64,000 bases of DNA, taken from assembly GCF_018798885.1 (NCBI RefSeq), contig NZ_CP076361.1:3005501-3069500 (forward strand). Direction: 5' to 3'. The notes beneath the pieces were generated by a model. That model saw only the letters and a program-made list of their open reading frames with translations, was not told the origin of the DNA and made no database searches. Source of the stretch: Gemmobacter fulvus (GTDB lineage Bacteria; Pseudomonadota; Alphaproteobacteria; Rhodobacterales; Rhodobacteraceae). Within the stretch, counting starts at the first letter, position 1; every line of letters starts with the position of its first letter. The position numbers and the translations under genes are program-made. Of the stretch, positions 37,578-46,759 are shown in pieces.

Positions 37578-38495
37578 ATGACTGAAAGCCAAGACCTTCC
37601 GGGCCGCGACTGGCTGGCCGCCGAACTCGCCGATGCGCTGGACGAGGAATACGAACTCGAACTGGAAGATGCCGTCGTTTCGGAAGAAATCGCCCGGATC
37701 TACAAGCAGAACCACCCCGATGCACTGGACCGTGCCACTTATATGCACGCGCTGATCCGGCTTCAGTCCGAGCTGATCAAGTTGCAGGACTGGGTGGTGC
37801 ATCACAAAGAAAAGGTCGTTGTGATTTTCGAAGGCCGCGATTCCGCCGGCAAGGGCGGCGTGATCAAGCGCATCTCGCAGCGCCTCAACCCGCGCGTGGT
37901 GCGCACGGTGGCGCTGCCGGCGCCGTCGGACCGGGAAAAGAGCCAGTGGTATTTCCAGCGCTATGTGCCGCATCTGCCCGCCGGGGGCGAAATCGTGCTG
38001 TTCGACCGCAGCTGGTACAACCGTGCCGGGGTCGAACGGGTGATGGGCTTTGCCGAGGACGCGCAGGTCGAGCAGTTCTTCCATGACGTGCCCGAGTTCG
38101 AGCGCATGTTGGTGCGGTCGGGAATCCGGGTGGTGAAATACTGGTTCTCGATCACCGATGAAGAACAGCAGATGCGCTTTCTGATGCGGATCCATGATCC
38201 GATGAAACAGTGGAAACTGTCACCGATGGATCTGCAAAGCCGGGTCCGCTGGGAGATCTATACCAAGGCCAAGGAAGAGATGATGGCGCGCACCAACATC
38301 CCCGAAGCGCCGTGGTATATCGTCGAGGGCAATGACAAGAAGCGCGCCCGGCTGAACTGCATCGACCATCTTTTGGGCCTGTTCCCTTATGAACCCGTCC
38401 CGCATGAAGAGATCACGCTGCCCGAGCGGATCTTCAATCCCGACTACGAACGGGCCGTCCTGCCGCCCGAGCTTTATGTGCCGCGCAAATATTGA
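37578..38495 (+). CDS. ppk2: Polyphosphate kinase 2
   Basis: A 305-residue PPK2 family enzyme moving phosphate between polyphosphate and nucleoside diphosphates. It has the P-loop FEGRDSAGKGGVIKR near residue 84-98, the family EKSQWYFQRYVPHLPAGGEIVLFDRSWYNRAGVERVMGF (residues ~120-158) and a C-terminal KKRARLNCIDHLL. ATG 37578 has AGGAGA; ATG 37572 is 2 codons upstream. Divergent from suhB. Length fits a one-domain PPK2. Preference for ADP or GDP cannot be stated with confidence. Confidence 0.93.
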   Translation: MTESQDLPGRDWLAAELADALDEEYELELEDAVVSEEIARIYKQNHPDALDRATYMHALIRLQSELIKLQDWVVHHKEKVVVIFEGRDSAGKGGVIKRISQRLNPRVVRTVALPAPSDREKSQWYFQRYVPHLPAGGEIVLFDRSWYNRAGVERVMGFAEDAQVEQFFHDVPEFERMLVRSGIRVVKYWFSITDEEQQMRFLMRIHDPMKQWKLSPMDLQSRVRWEIYTKAKEEMMARTNIPEAPWYIVEGNDKKRARLNCIDHLLGLFPYEPVPHEEITLPERIFNPDYERAVLPPELYVPRKY

Positions 38496-38508
38496 TTGCC
38501 CCAATCCG

Positions 38509-38538
38509 CCTCTCCCCGTTTGCCCGAACGGGGGGAGG
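38509..38538. terminator. Hairpin between convergent ppk2 and RTX gene
   Basis: A 12-bp stem (CCTCTCCCCGTT with AACGGGGGGAGG, one T-G pair) with TGCCCG loop. No T-run follows, so it is a probable shared barrier and not a classic terminator. Confidence 0.5.
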
Positions 38539-38549
38539 TCGCCTTGCAC

Positions 38550-39491
38550 TCAGAGCAGCAAGTCAGCGGCGGCAAGGGCGCTGACATCCAGCAGCCCGAT
38601 GCGGAAATCCGCGATGCCATCGCCGTTCACATCGCCCGACAGGATCTGATCCGCAAAGCGCAGCTGCCCGGCGCGGCCGCTGAACGCATCATCCTCGATA
38701 AAGCGGAAGGCCTGATTGCCTGCCCGCCCCGCCACCGCATCCATGCCGCGCAGATCGAGCCGGTCGCCCTGCGCGGTGCTGAAATCCTGCACAAGGTCGA
38801 TGGCATCTTCGGCCATGGCGGCCTCACTGACGCTGCGCCACACAAAGACATCGGCCCCGCCGCGCCCGGCCAGCTGATCCAGCCCCATGCCGCCGGTCAG
38901 GCGGTTGGTCCCCGCTGTGCCGAACAGCGCATCATCCGCGCCCGAGCCGATCACATCCTCGATCCCGATCAGGGTTTCAAAGCGGTTGGCCCCGGTCTGC
39001 GCCTGTCGCGCGCCCAGATCGACGGTGACGCCGCTGCCGCCCTGCGTGTTGTCGAAATCGCGCTCGGCATAGCTGATGCTGTCGCGGCCCGCGCCGCCCT
39101 CATAGCGGTTCTGCCAACCGACGGTCAGAAACCGGTCATTGCCTGTGCCGCCCTTGTAGAGGCTGGCAAAGGTGGTGACGGCGATGAAATCATTGCCCGC
39201 GCCACCCAGAACCGTGTCGGAACGGTCTGTGGCAAAGCTGCCGAAGCCGCCGCCCGCATAGGTGTCATTGCCGCTGCCCAGCCGGATCAGGCTGCCGTTT
39301 TCGGCCAGATTGATCACCACATCCGCGCCCGCGCCGGCATCCACCACTGTGCCGCCGCCGAAATCATCATTGCGGGTCAGCTCTACCCGGTCATTGCCGC
39401 CCAACATGCGCAGGGTGATGCCGATGTTCTGGGCGCTGCCGCCCTGGGTGAAGGTGTCGGCGCCATTGGTGAAGGTCAGGGTGCGGGGCAT
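38550..39491 (-). CDS. RTX-type calcium-binding secreted protein
   Basis: A 313-residue protein with scattered RTX nonapeptide-like repeats (GGxGxDxxx): GAGADVVINLAENG, LGSGNDTYAGGG, LGGAGNDFIAV, GGTGNDRFLTV, GGAGRDSISYA, GGMGLDQLAGRGGADVFVW. The C-terminus has an EF-hand-like DVNGDGIADFRI, and no N-terminal signal peptide is seen, as expected for type I secretion. ATG 39491 has CAGGAGA. No catalytic domain is visible. No type I secretion genes are nearby. Function unknown; adhesin or matrix role is a guess. Confidence 0.82.
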   Translation of the reverse strand: MPRTLTFTNGADTFTQGGSAQNIGITLRMLGGNDRVELTRNDDFGGGTVVDAGAGADVVINLAENGSLIRLGSGNDTYAGGGFGSFATDRSDTVLGGAGNDFIAVTTFASLYKGGTGNDRFLTVGWQNRYEGGAGRDSISYAERDFDNTQGGSGVTVDLGARQAQTGANRFETLIGIEDVIGSGADDALFGTAGTNRLTGGMGLDQLAGRGGADVFVWRSVSEAAMAEDAIDLVQDFSTAQGDRLDLRGMDAVAGRAGNQAFRFIEDDAFSGRAGQLRFADQILSGDVNGDGIADFRIGLLDVSALAAADLLL

Positions 39492-39567
39492 CGGAGTCTC
39501 CTGTGATGGGGTGTCCCCTGATCGCATGGGGGGAGGGCGTTGGCTGTTCCCTTGGAAACAGCAGGGG

Positions 39568-40473
39568 TCAGCCGCGCTGCAACTTCACCGCCTCGGTGCG
39601 GATCAGGCGCAGGAAATGCGCCATATAGGGCTGGGTCGCATCCTCGCTGCGGGTGGCGGCATACATGCGTTTGGTCACATCGCCGGGGGCCAGCGGGCGC
39701 AGGGCGTAATCCGGGTGATCCTTGACGCTGCGCAGCACCCAGTCGGGCAGCACGGCCACGCCGCGATTCGACCCCACCAGCATCAGGATCACCGCGGTCA
39801 GTTCGGCCTGCCTCAGCCCGCGCGGCTCCACCCGGGCCGGGGTCAGCAATTCGGTGAACACATCCAGACGGTCGCGGTTCACCGGATAGGTGATCAGGAT
39901 CTGGTCGCGCAGATCCTCGGCGGCGATCATCGGCAGGGCGGCAATCGGATTGCTGGCCGCCGCAACCAGCGTCGGGTGATAATCGAACAGCGGATTGAAG
40001 ATGATGCCGGGCAGATCGACCGGGTTGGACGAAATCACCAGATCCACCTCTTCGCGGTCCAGCGCGGGCAGGGCGTCAAAGGCCAGCCCCGCGCGGATAT
40101 CCACATCGACATCGGGCCAGGCGTGGCGGAATTTCTCCAGCACCGGGAACAGCCAGTCGAAACAGGCGTGACATTCCAGCGTGATGTGCAGCCGCCCGGT
40201 CTTGCCCGACAGCAGGGCGCGGAACTCTTCCTCCAGTGCCTCCACCTCGGGCAGCACCCGTTCGGCCAGCCGCAGCATCCGCTGCCCCGCCGCAGACAGC
40301 TTCAATGGCTTGGAGCGGCGCACGAACAGCTCCACGCCCGCCTGATCCTCCAGCCCCTTCACCTGATGGCTGAGCGCGCTTTGCGTCATGTTCAGCAGAT
40401 CGGCGGCGCGGGCCAGCCCGCCACATTCATGGATCGCGCGGATGGTGCGCAGGTGGCGCAGCTCGAAGTACAT
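39568..40473 (-). CDS. metR: LysR-family regulator MetR-like
   Basis: A 301-residue LysR regulator: N-terminal helix-turn-helix LRTIRAIHECGGLARAADLLNMTQSALSHQVKGLEDQAGV (residues ~8-47) and a C-terminal effector domain including LECHACFDWLFPVLEKFRHAWPDVDV, the MetR subgroup pattern. The effector in relatives is homocysteine. It is divergent from metF, and two MetR-type palindromes lie between, one overlapping its start codon, so it likely autoregulates. Coordinates start from ATG 40473. Confidence 0.9.
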   Translation of the reverse strand: MYFELRHLRTIRAIHECGGLARAADLLNMTQSALSHQVKGLEDQAGVELFVRRSKPLKLSAAGQRMLRLAERVLPEVEALEEEFRALLSGKTGRLHITLECHACFDWLFPVLEKFRHAWPDVDVDIRAGLAFDALPALDREEVDLVISSNPVDLPGIIFNPLFDYHPTLVAAASNPIAALPMIAAEDLRDQILITYPVNRDRLDVFTELLTPARVEPRGLRQAELTAVILMLVGSNRGVAVLPDWVLRSVKDHPDYALRPLAPGDVTKRMYAATRSEDATQPYMAHFLRLIRTEAVKLQRG

Positions 40474-40486
40474 GAGTAAACCTCAT
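40472..40486. promoter_or_regulatory. MetR site 1 (ATGAG-N5-CTCAT)
   Basis: A perfect ATGAG-TAAAC-CTCAT palindrome, matching the ATGAR-N5-YTCAT pattern I associate with alphaproteobacterial MetR. It overlaps the metR start codon. Confidence 0.6.
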
Positions 40487-40502
40487 ATTGATCTTGAGTA
40501 TT

Positions 40503-40517
40503 ATGAATTTGTCTCAC
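40503..40517. promoter_or_regulatory. MetR site 2 (ATGAA-N5-CTCAC)
   Basis: ATGAA-TTTGT-CTCAC, one mismatch from a perfect palindrome, 31 bp centre-to-centre from site 1 and 45 bp before metF. Confidence 0.5.
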
Positions 40518-40561
40518 ATCCACTTTTCCGGCACAAGAGAGCCATCAAACAGGAGCCGAAA

Positions 40562-41428
40562 ATGCCCACGCCCCGTATCTCTTTCGAGTTTTTCCCGCCG
40601 CAGACGCTCGATGCGTCGTTCAAGCTGTGGGAAACGGTGCAGATGCTCGCGCCCCTGAAACCCACCTTCGCCAGCGTCACCTATGGCGCAGGCGGCACCA
40701 CCCGCAAGCTGACCCATGAGGCGGTGACGACCATCGGCCGCACCTCGGGTCTGAATGTCGCGGCGCATCTGACCTGTGTGGATGCCACCAAGGCCGAAAC
40801 GCTGGAAATCGCGCAGGCCTATGCCGATGCCGGGGTGCGTGAAATCGTGGCGCTGCGTGGCGATGCGCCGAAAGGGGCCGTGCGTTTTACGCCGCATCCC
40901 GAAGGCTTTGCCAATTCGGTGGAGCTGATCGAGGCGCTGGCAGCCACCGGCAATTTTACCCTGCGCGTCGGGGCCTATCCCGAACCGCATCCCGATGCCG
41001 CCGACACGCTGGCCGATGTGCGCTGGCTGAAGCGCAAGCTGGATGCGGGTGCCTCTTCGGCGATCACGCAATTCTTCTTTGAGGCCGAAACCTTCCTGCG
41101 CTTCCGCGATCTCTGCGTGAAGGAAGGCATCACCGCGCCGATCCTGCCGGGCATCCTGCCGATCGAGAATTTTGCAGGCGTCAAGAAATTCTCGGCTCGC
41201 TGCGGTGCGCATGTGCCGCAATGGCTCGACGAGGCCTATACGGTGGCGAAACGCGATGGCCGCGAGGAATTGCTGTCGGTCGCGCTCTGCACCGAACTCT
41301 GTGACACGCTTCTGTCGGAAGGGGTGGAAGATCTGCATTTCTACACCCTGAACCGTCCGCATCTGACCCGTGATGTCTGCCACGCGCTGGGCATCACCCC
41401 CGAGGTGGCGCTGGAAAAGGTGGCCTGA
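40562..41428 (+). CDS. metF: Methylenetetrahydrofolate reductase
   Basis: A 288-residue FAD enzyme reducing 5,10-methylene-THF to 5-methyl-THF for methionine synthesis. It has ISFEFFPPQT at the start, FASVTYGAGGTTRKLTHE near residue 38-55, ALRGDAPKG near residue 97, GAYPEPHPDA and NFAGVKKFSARCG. ATG 40562 has AGGAG and follows the MetR sites. Length is that of bacterial MetF. A terminator follows. Confidence 0.95.
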   Translation: MPTPRISFEFFPPQTLDASFKLWETVQMLAPLKPTFASVTYGAGGTTRKLTHEAVTTIGRTSGLNVAAHLTCVDATKAETLEIAQAYADAGVREIVALRGDAPKGAVRFTPHPEGFANSVELIEALAATGNFTLRVGAYPEPHPDAADTLADVRWLKRKLDAGASSAITQFFFEAETFLRFRDLCVKEGITAPILPGILPIENFAGVKKFSARCGAHVPQWLDEAYTVAKRDGREELLSVALCTELCDTLLSEGVEDLHFYTLNRPHLTRDVCHALGITPEVALEKVA

Positions 41429-41449
41429 CAGGCATTTCCAGCATACCTG

Positions 41450-41485
41450 CGCCCGGACCCTCAGGAGGGGCCGGGCGTTTTTTTT
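41450..41485 (+). terminator. Intrinsic terminator after metF
   Basis: A stem of CGCCCGG pairing CCGGGCG with a bulge and three more GC pairs, then eight T residues at 41478-41485. Strong terminator. Confidence 0.92.
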
Positions 41486-41494
41486 ATGCCCGGA

Positions 41495-42973
41495 TCAATG
41501 CGCGGCCAGCCCGGCCTCGCCGCCGTCCTTGTCATGCTGGCCCAGCTTGTCGACAAGGCTTCGGGTGGCCGCGTTCATGCCGGTGACAGTCACCTCGGTA
41601 CCGCCCCGGCGCAGGCGGAACACCGTCTGATCCAGCGCCGCGACCGAAGAAATATCCCAGATATGCGCCTCTGACAGATCAATCACCACGCGGGCCGGGC
41701 GTTCGTGAAAATCGAAGGCCTGCATGAAGGTTTCCGCCGAGGCGAAGAACAGCTGCCCCTCCAGCCGGTAGATCCGCACGCCGTCTTCCAGCGTGCTGGT
41801 GACGCGGAACAGATGGGCGATTTTCCAGGCAAAGAACACGCCCGACAGCAAGACCCCCGCCAGCACCCCCAGCGCGAGGTTGTGGGTCCAGACCACGATC
41901 ACCACCGTGACCAGCATCACGATGGAGGAACTGGCCGGATGGCGGCGCAGATCGCGCAGCGAGCCCCAGCTGAATGTGCCGATGGAGACCATGACCATGA
42001 TGGCAACCAGCGCCGCCATCGGGATCCGCGCCACCCAATCGCCCAGAAACACGCAAAAGATCAGCAGCATCACGCCGGCAAAGCCGCAAGACAGCCGGGT
42101 GCGCCCCCCGGATTTCACGTTGATGATGGATTGCCCGATCATCGCACAGCCGGCCATGCCGCCGATGAAGCCGGTGACGGTATTGGCCAGACCCTGCCCG
42201 AGACATTCGCGATTCTTGTCCGAGGTGGTTTCGGTCATCTCGTCGACGATGTTCTGGGTCATCAGGGATTCCAGCAGGCCCACCGCCGCCACCGCCACCG
42301 CATAGGGCAGGATGATCTGCAAGGTTTCCAGCGTCAGCGGAATGTCCGGCAGCAGGAAGACCGGCAGGGTATCGGGCAGTGCGCCCATGTCACCGACCGT
42401 GCGCAGATCCAGCCCGAAGCCCAGCGTGATCGCTGTCAGCACAAGGATACAAACCAGCGGCGAGGGGATGGCCGTGGTCAGGCGCGGAAACAGATAGATG
42501 ATCGCAAGCCCGGCGGCGACCATGACATAGGTCAGCGGCGGCACGCCGATCAGCTCGGGCAGTTGCGCCAGAAAGATCAGGATGGCCAGCGCGTTGACAA
42601 AGCCGGTCATCACCGACCGCGACACGAAGCGCATCACCTGACCCAGCTTCAGCAGCCCGGCAAGGATCTGGATCAGCCCGGCCAGAATGGTGGTGGCCAG
42701 CAGATATTGCAGCCCGTGGTCGCGCACCAGCGTCACCATCAGAACGGCGGTGGCCGCCGTTGCCGCCGAAATCATCGCGGGCCGCCCGCCCGCAATCGCC
42801 GTCACCACGGCAATGGAGAACGAGGCATAGAGGCCGATCTTCGGATCGACGCCCGCAATCAGTGAAAAGGCGATGGCTTCGGGAATCAGCGCCAGCGCCA
42901 CCACAAGGCCCGACAGCAAATCGCCACGGATATTGCCCGTCCACTGACGGGCATAGGAAATGGAGGGGATCAT
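41495..42973 (-). CDS. SulP family anion transporter with STAS domain
   Basis: A 492-residue membrane transporter for sulfate, bicarbonate or similar anions. SulP opening DLLSGLVVALALIPEAIAFSLIAGVDP near residue 18-45 and about ten hydrophobic segments follow; the SulP-type GQGLANTVTGFIGGMAGCAMIGQSIINVKSGGRTRLS lies near 250-287. The C-terminus has a STAS domain (RVVIDLSEAHIWDISSVAALDQTV). ATG 42973 begins MIPSISYARQW; upstream in-frame sequence is not conserved in appearance. Ribosome site is weak. Substrate is not known. Confidence 0.88.
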   Translation of the reverse strand: MIPSISYARQWTGNIRGDLLSGLVVALALIPEAIAFSLIAGVDPKIGLYASFSIAVVTAIAGGRPAMISAATAATAVLMVTLVRDHGLQYLLATTILAGLIQILAGLLKLGQVMRFVSRSVMTGFVNALAILIFLAQLPELIGVPPLTYVMVAAGLAIIYLFPRLTTAIPSPLVCILVLTAITLGFGLDLRTVGDMGALPDTLPVFLLPDIPLTLETLQIILPYAVAVAAVGLLESLMTQNIVDEMTETTSDKNRECLGQGLANTVTGFIGGMAGCAMIGQSIINVKSGGRTRLSCGFAGVMLLIFCVFLGDWVARIPMAALVAIMVMVSIGTFSWGSLRDLRRHPASSSIVMLVTVVIVVWTHNLALGVLAGVLLSGVFFAWKIAHLFRVTSTLEDGVRIYRLEGQLFFASAETFMQAFDFHERPARVVIDLSEAHIWDISSVAALDQTVFRLRRGGTEVTVTGMNAATRSLVDKLGQHDKDGGEAGLAAH

Positions 42974-43248
42974 GTAAGGGTCCGGTCTTCCGCCGCGCCT
43001 GTGCGCGATGCGGTCTTCGGTTGTCCGGCGGATCGGCGGCCGGAAGAGCCACCCGGAATTGCACCGGGTCCAGTCTGCTGCGGGCCGCATAACAAAGCTT
43101 TGGCGCAGAGACAAGTTTTGCGGCTGCGGCGGGCCATTGGGGGGCCGTGTTTATGAGGGCGCTGTTTCCGGCGGTGGCGCGGCGCACAGGCTTGCCCCCG
43201 TCTGCCAAGCCGCTATCCTGCACGCCTCATTACCCCAAAGGCAGCCGC

Positions 43249-43692
43249 ATGAAGCCCGTCCACATCCTCAACGGTCCGAACCTCAACCTGCTGGGTCTGC
43301 GCCAGCCCGAGATTTACGGGCATGAAACGCTGGCCGATGTGGCGGCGCGCTGTGCGGCGCTGGCGGCAGAGCTGGGTCACACCACGCAATTCCTGCAATC
43401 CAACCACGAGGGGCAGCTGGTCGACTGGATCCACGCGGCGCGGGCCGAGGCTTCGGCCATCATCATCAATCCGGCGGCCTATACCCATACATCGGTGGCG
43501 ATCCTCGATGCGCTGCACACCTTTGAAGGGCCGGTGATCGAGGTGCATATCTCCAACGTGCACAAGCGCGAAAGCTTCCGCCATCATTCCTATGTGTCGC
43601 TGCGGGCCGAGGGCGTGATCGCGGGCTGCGGCACCGAAGGCTATCTTCTGGCGCTGCGCCGTGTGGCCAGCCTGCTGGGGGCGGGTGCATGA
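43249..43692 (+). CDS. aroQ: 3-dehydroquinate dehydratase, type II
   Basis: A 147-residue type II dehydroquinase in the shikimate pathway. It has [19 protein letters not shown] near residue 5-23 (with catalytic Tyr in the flexible loop), [15 protein letters not shown] near 53, [16 protein letters not shown] and [20 protein letters not shown] near 99-118. ATG 43249 is right at the domain start. It overlaps the next gene by 4 nt. Confidence 0.95.
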   Translation: MKPVHILNGPNLNLLGLRQPEIYGHETLADVAARCAALAAELGHTTQFLQSNHEGQLVDWIHAARAEASAIIINPAAYTHTSVAILDALHTFEGPVIEVHISNVHKRESFRHHSYVSLRAEGVIAGCGTEGYLLALRRVASLLGAGA

Positions 43693-44453
43693 CCCTGCCG
43701 GTGAATGCATTCAAACGCGCGCTGGCCGAGGGGCGGCAACAGATCGGCCTGTGGAACTCCATCCCCGGCTCGCTGACGGCGGAATTGCTGGCGGGCTGCG
43801 GTTTTGACTGGATCGTGATCGACACCGAACATGCGCTGACCGATATTCCCGACACGCTGGCGATGATGCAGTCAATGGCGGCCTATCCCGTCAGCGCGGT
43901 GGTGCGCCCGGCCAGCAATGACGCGGTGCTGATCAAGCGCGTGCTGGATCTGGGGGCGCAGACCCTGATGATTCCCTATGTGCAGACCGAGGCCGAAGCC
44001 CGCGCCGCCGTTGCCGCGATGCGCTATGCGCCGCGCGGCATCCGGGGTGTGGCGGGGCTGACCCGCGCCTCGCGGTTTGGGCAGGTGGCCGATTACGCGC
44101 AGCGCGCCGAAGACGAGCTGTGCCTGATCGTGCAGGTGGAAACCGCGAGCGCTTTGGACGAGATTGAGGCGATTGCCGCGGTGGACGGGGTGCATGGCAT
44201 CTTTATCGGCCCCGCCGATCTGGCGGCCTCGATGGGCTATCCGGGGCAGGCGGCGCATCCCGAGGTGGTGGCGGCCATCGAGCTTGCGATCAAGCGCATT
44301 GTGACGGCGGGCAAACCTGCGGGCATCCTGACCCTATCGCCCGATTTCGCGGTGACCTGCATGGGCTGGGGCACGCGGTTCACGGCGGTCGGCATGGATC
44401 TGTCGCTGCTGGCGCAGGCGGCGCGCGGCCTTGCCCGGCAGTTCACACCCTGA
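43689..44453 (+). CDS. HpcH/HpaI family aldolase
   Basis: A 254-residue class II pyruvate aldolase of the 4-hydroxy-2-oxoheptanedioate/2-keto-3-deoxy-sugar acid group. It has [33 protein letters not shown] near residue 20-52, [28 protein letters not shown] near 77-104, [17 protein letters not shown] and [17 protein letters not shown] near 173-190 (metal-binding segment). It overlaps aroQ by 4 nt and precedes the acyl-CoA ligase by 8 bp. Substrate unknown; link to aroQ is probably only positional. Confidence 0.88.
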   Translation: MTLPVNAFKRALAEGRQQIGLWNSIPGSLTAELLAGCGFDWIVIDTEHALTDIPDTLAMMQSMAAYPVSAVVRPASNDAVLIKRVLDLGAQTLMIPYVQTEAEARAAVAAMRYAPRGIRGVAGLTRASRFGQVADYAQRAEDELCLIVQVETASALDEIEAIAAVDGVHGIFIGPADLAASMGYPGQAAHPEVVAAIELAIKRIVTAGKPAGILTLSPDFAVTCMGWGTRFTAVGMDLSLLAQAARGLARQFTP

Positions 44454-44461
44454 GCGCGGGG

Positions 44462-45631
44462 ATGGCGCAGTTTCGCTGGCACCCCGCCGCGCAGGCATCG
44501 GAGGGCGGCGAACAGGTGCAGGCCGGTGACGCGCGCCCCATCGGGCAGGCGCTTGTGCTGCCGGACCGGCCCGCCCTGCGCGCCTTGCAGGCGGCGCTTG
44601 GCGCTCAGGTGTTCCGCATCGGGGCCGAGGATGCACCGCCGCCCGATCCCGGCGCTGTGCCGCTGTTTGAAACGCTGTCGGGCGGCACATCCGGCGCGCC
44701 GAAGCGGATCCGCCGCACGCAGGCCTCGTGGATTGCCAGCTTTGCGGTGAATGCCCGGCTTTTCGGCCTTGGCCCTGGCTGTGCGGCGGCGGTGCTGGGG
44801 CGGCTGGTGCATTCGCTGGCGCTCTATGGCGCGATCGAGACGCTGCATCTGGGCGGCAGGTTGCACCTGCTGGATCGTCAGCGCCCGGATCGGCAGCGCG
44901 CGGCACTGGCACAGCACCGGGTTCAGGTGCTTTACGCGACGCCCGCACAATTGCGGCTGATGACCGAGGCGGGCGGGGCCGCCTTGCCCGATCTGCGGCT
45001 GATCCTTGTGGGCGGATCGAAGCTGGATCAGGCCCTGCGCGCCAGCCTTGTGGCGATGACCCCGGCGCGGGTGGTGGAGTTTTACGGCGCGGCGGAAACC
45101 AGCTTTATCACGCTGGCCGATGACACCACGCCGCCAGACAGCGTGGGCCGCCCCTATCCGGGGGTGGAGATCGCGGTGCAGGACGGCGAGATCCGGGTGC
45201 GGTCGCCCTATCTGGCGCTGGGCTATGGCGATGCAGACAGCGATATCTGGCACGACGGCTGGGTCTCGGTCGGCGAACATGGGCGCATGGCCGAGGGGTT
45301 GCTTTATCTGGCCGGGCGGGCCTCGCGCATGGTGAAGATCGCCGATCAGGCGGTCTATCCCGAAGAGATCGAGGCGCTGTTGCTTGCCCTGCCGGGCATC
45401 TGCCGCGCCGCCTGTCTGCCCGCAGCCGATCCGCTGCGCGGTCATGTGCTGGTGGCGGTGCTGATGGGCGATGGCGCGCAGGCGGGGGATATTCTGGCGC
45501 AGCTGCGCGCCCGGCTGGGGCCGCTGAAGGCCCCGCGCCGCTTGATCTGGCGCAGCAACTGGCCGGTGCTGCCCTCGGGTAAGACCGATCTTGCCGCGCT
45601 TGCGGCGGATCTTGCCGGAGCGGGGGCATGA
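44462..45631 (+). CDS. Short AMP-binding acyl-CoA ligase-like enzyme
   Basis: A 389-residue adenylate-forming enzyme, shorter than the usual 500-550 with the N-terminal subdomain reduced. ATP motif LSGGTSGAPKRI is near residue 75-86; FYGAAETS near 204; the hinge segment LAGRASRMVKIADQAVYPEEIE near 281-302; and the catalytic Lys in LPSGKTDLAAL near residue 375. The usual TGD is SVGE here. It should activate an acid as acyl-AMP and probably load CoA. Overlaps the thiolase by 4 nt, so they act together. Substrate unknown. ATG 44462. Confidence 0.82.
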   Translation: MAQFRWHPAAQASEGGEQVQAGDARPIGQALVLPDRPALRALQAALGAQVFRIGAEDAPPPDPGAVPLFETLSGGTSGAPKRIRRTQASWIASFAVNARLFGLGPGCAAAVLGRLVHSLALYGAIETLHLGGRLHLLDRQRPDRQRAALAQHRVQVLYATPAQLRLMTEAGGAALPDLRLILVGGSKLDQALRASLVAMTPARVVEFYGAAETSFITLADDTTPPDSVGRPYPGVEIAVQDGEIRVRSPYLALGYGDADSDIWHDGWVSVGEHGRMAEGLLYLAGRASRMVKIADQAVYPEEIEALLLALPGICRAACLPAADPLRGHVLVAVLMGDGAQAGDILAQLRARLGPLKAPRRLIWRSNWPVLPSGKTDLAALAADLAGAGA

Positions 45632-46710
45632 GCGCCCATATCATCGCGGCGCGTCGCTCGCCGGTCATGCCGCGCGGCGGGGCGTTTCGCGCGCTGCTGC
45701 CGCATGAACTGGCCGCCCCGGTGATCCGCGCCACGCTGGCGGATGCCGGGCTGGCTGTGGATCAGGTGGATGAGCTGATCCTGTCGAATGCGCTGGGGGC
45801 GGGTGGCAATCCGGCGCGGTTGGCGGCGCTTGCAGCGGGCCTGCCAGAGCGGGTGGCGGGGCTGACGATTGATCGGCAATGTGCCGGGGGGCTGGATGCG
45901 ATCCGGCTGGCGGCGGCGATGGTCGTGGCCGGGCAGGCCGAAGTGGTGCTGGCGGGCGGGGCGGAAAGCTATTCGCGCCGTCCGCTGCGTTTCGCCACAG
46001 CACCGGGGCAGGACCCGCAGCCCTATAACCAGCCGCCCTTCACCCCATGGCCGGAGCGGGACCCCGACATGACGGCTGCCGCTGCCGCGCTTGCCACCCG
46101 GCTGGGTATCTCGCGCGCGCGGCAAGAGGCCTGGGCGATGCGCAGCCATCAGCGGGCGCTGGACGCCGATCTGCCCGAACTGCTGGCCTTTGCCGAAGCC
46201 GCACGGGACGGGTTTCCACGCCAGCTGACCCCGGCGTTGCTGGCGCGGGCGAGGCTGCTGGCGGGCGGGATCACCAGCGCCACTACGGCGGTGGCCGCCG
46301 ATGCCAGCGCCTTTGTGCTGGTGGTCTCCGCCCGGCTGGCGGCGCAGGCGGCGCGGGCGGTGCAGATCCGCGCCAGTGCCACGCTGGGGGCGGCCCCGGA
46401 CGAGCCGGGCCTGTCGCCCGTGCCCGCGATCCGGGCGGTGCTGGCCAAGGCCGGGCTGGAGGCTCGCGATCTGGCGCAGGTGGAGCTGATGGAGGCCTAT
46501 GCGGTGCAGGCGCTGGCCTGCATGGATGCCTGCGGCCTGCCCGAGGATCGGGTGAACCTGAACGGCGGCGCGCTGGCCCGTGGCCATCCCATCGGGGCCT
46601 CGGGCACCATCTTGGCGACGCGCCTGTTCCATGATCTGCGGCAGGGCCATGGGCTTGCCGCGATTGCGGCGGCGGGGGGCATCGGGTCTGCACTGATCCT
46701 CAGCGCATGA
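45628..46710 (+). CDS. Divergent thiolase-family protein
   Basis: A 360-residue thiolase-fold protein. The nucleophile Cys85 is in IDRQCAGGLDAIR and His320 in GGALARGHPIGASG, both as in acetyl-CoA acyltransferases. But the C-terminal CxG motif is replaced by AAAGGIGSA (Cys to Ala near residue 347), and NEAF reads MEAYA (Asn to Met near residue 288). So the second catalytic Cys and the oxyanion Asn are missing, and normal thiolysis or condensation is doubtful. It is coupled to the acyl-CoA ligase and converges on bioY. A decarboxylase-, synthase- or hydrolase-like activity is possible. Confidence 0.8.
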   Translation: MSAHIIAARRSPVMPRGGAFRALLPHELAAPVIRATLADAGLAVDQVDELILSNALGAGGNPARLAALAAGLPERVAGLTIDRQCAGGLDAIRLAAAMVVAGQAEVVLAGGAESYSRRPLRFATAPGQDPQPYNQPPFTPWPERDPDMTAAAAALATRLGISRARQEAWAMRSHQRALDADLPELLAFAEAARDGFPRQLTPALLARARLLAGGITSATTAVAADASAFVLVVSARLAAQAARAVQIRASATLGAAPDEPGLSPVPAIRAVLAKAGLEARDLAQVELMEAYAVQALACMDACGLPEDRVNLNGGALARGHPIGASGTILATRLFHDLRQGHGLAAIAAAGGIGSALILSA

Positions 46711-46736
46711 AAAAGGGCGGCCCTGCGGCCGCCCCC
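46709..46736 (-). terminator. Intrinsic terminator for bioMNY
   Basis: On the minus strand, GGGCGGCC pairs with GGCCGCCC around a 4-nt loop and is followed by TTTTT. It begins just after the bioY stop and overlaps the thiolase stop codon. Confidence 0.82.
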
Positions 46737-46759
46737 AAAGTTGACTGCGGGCGCTGATC

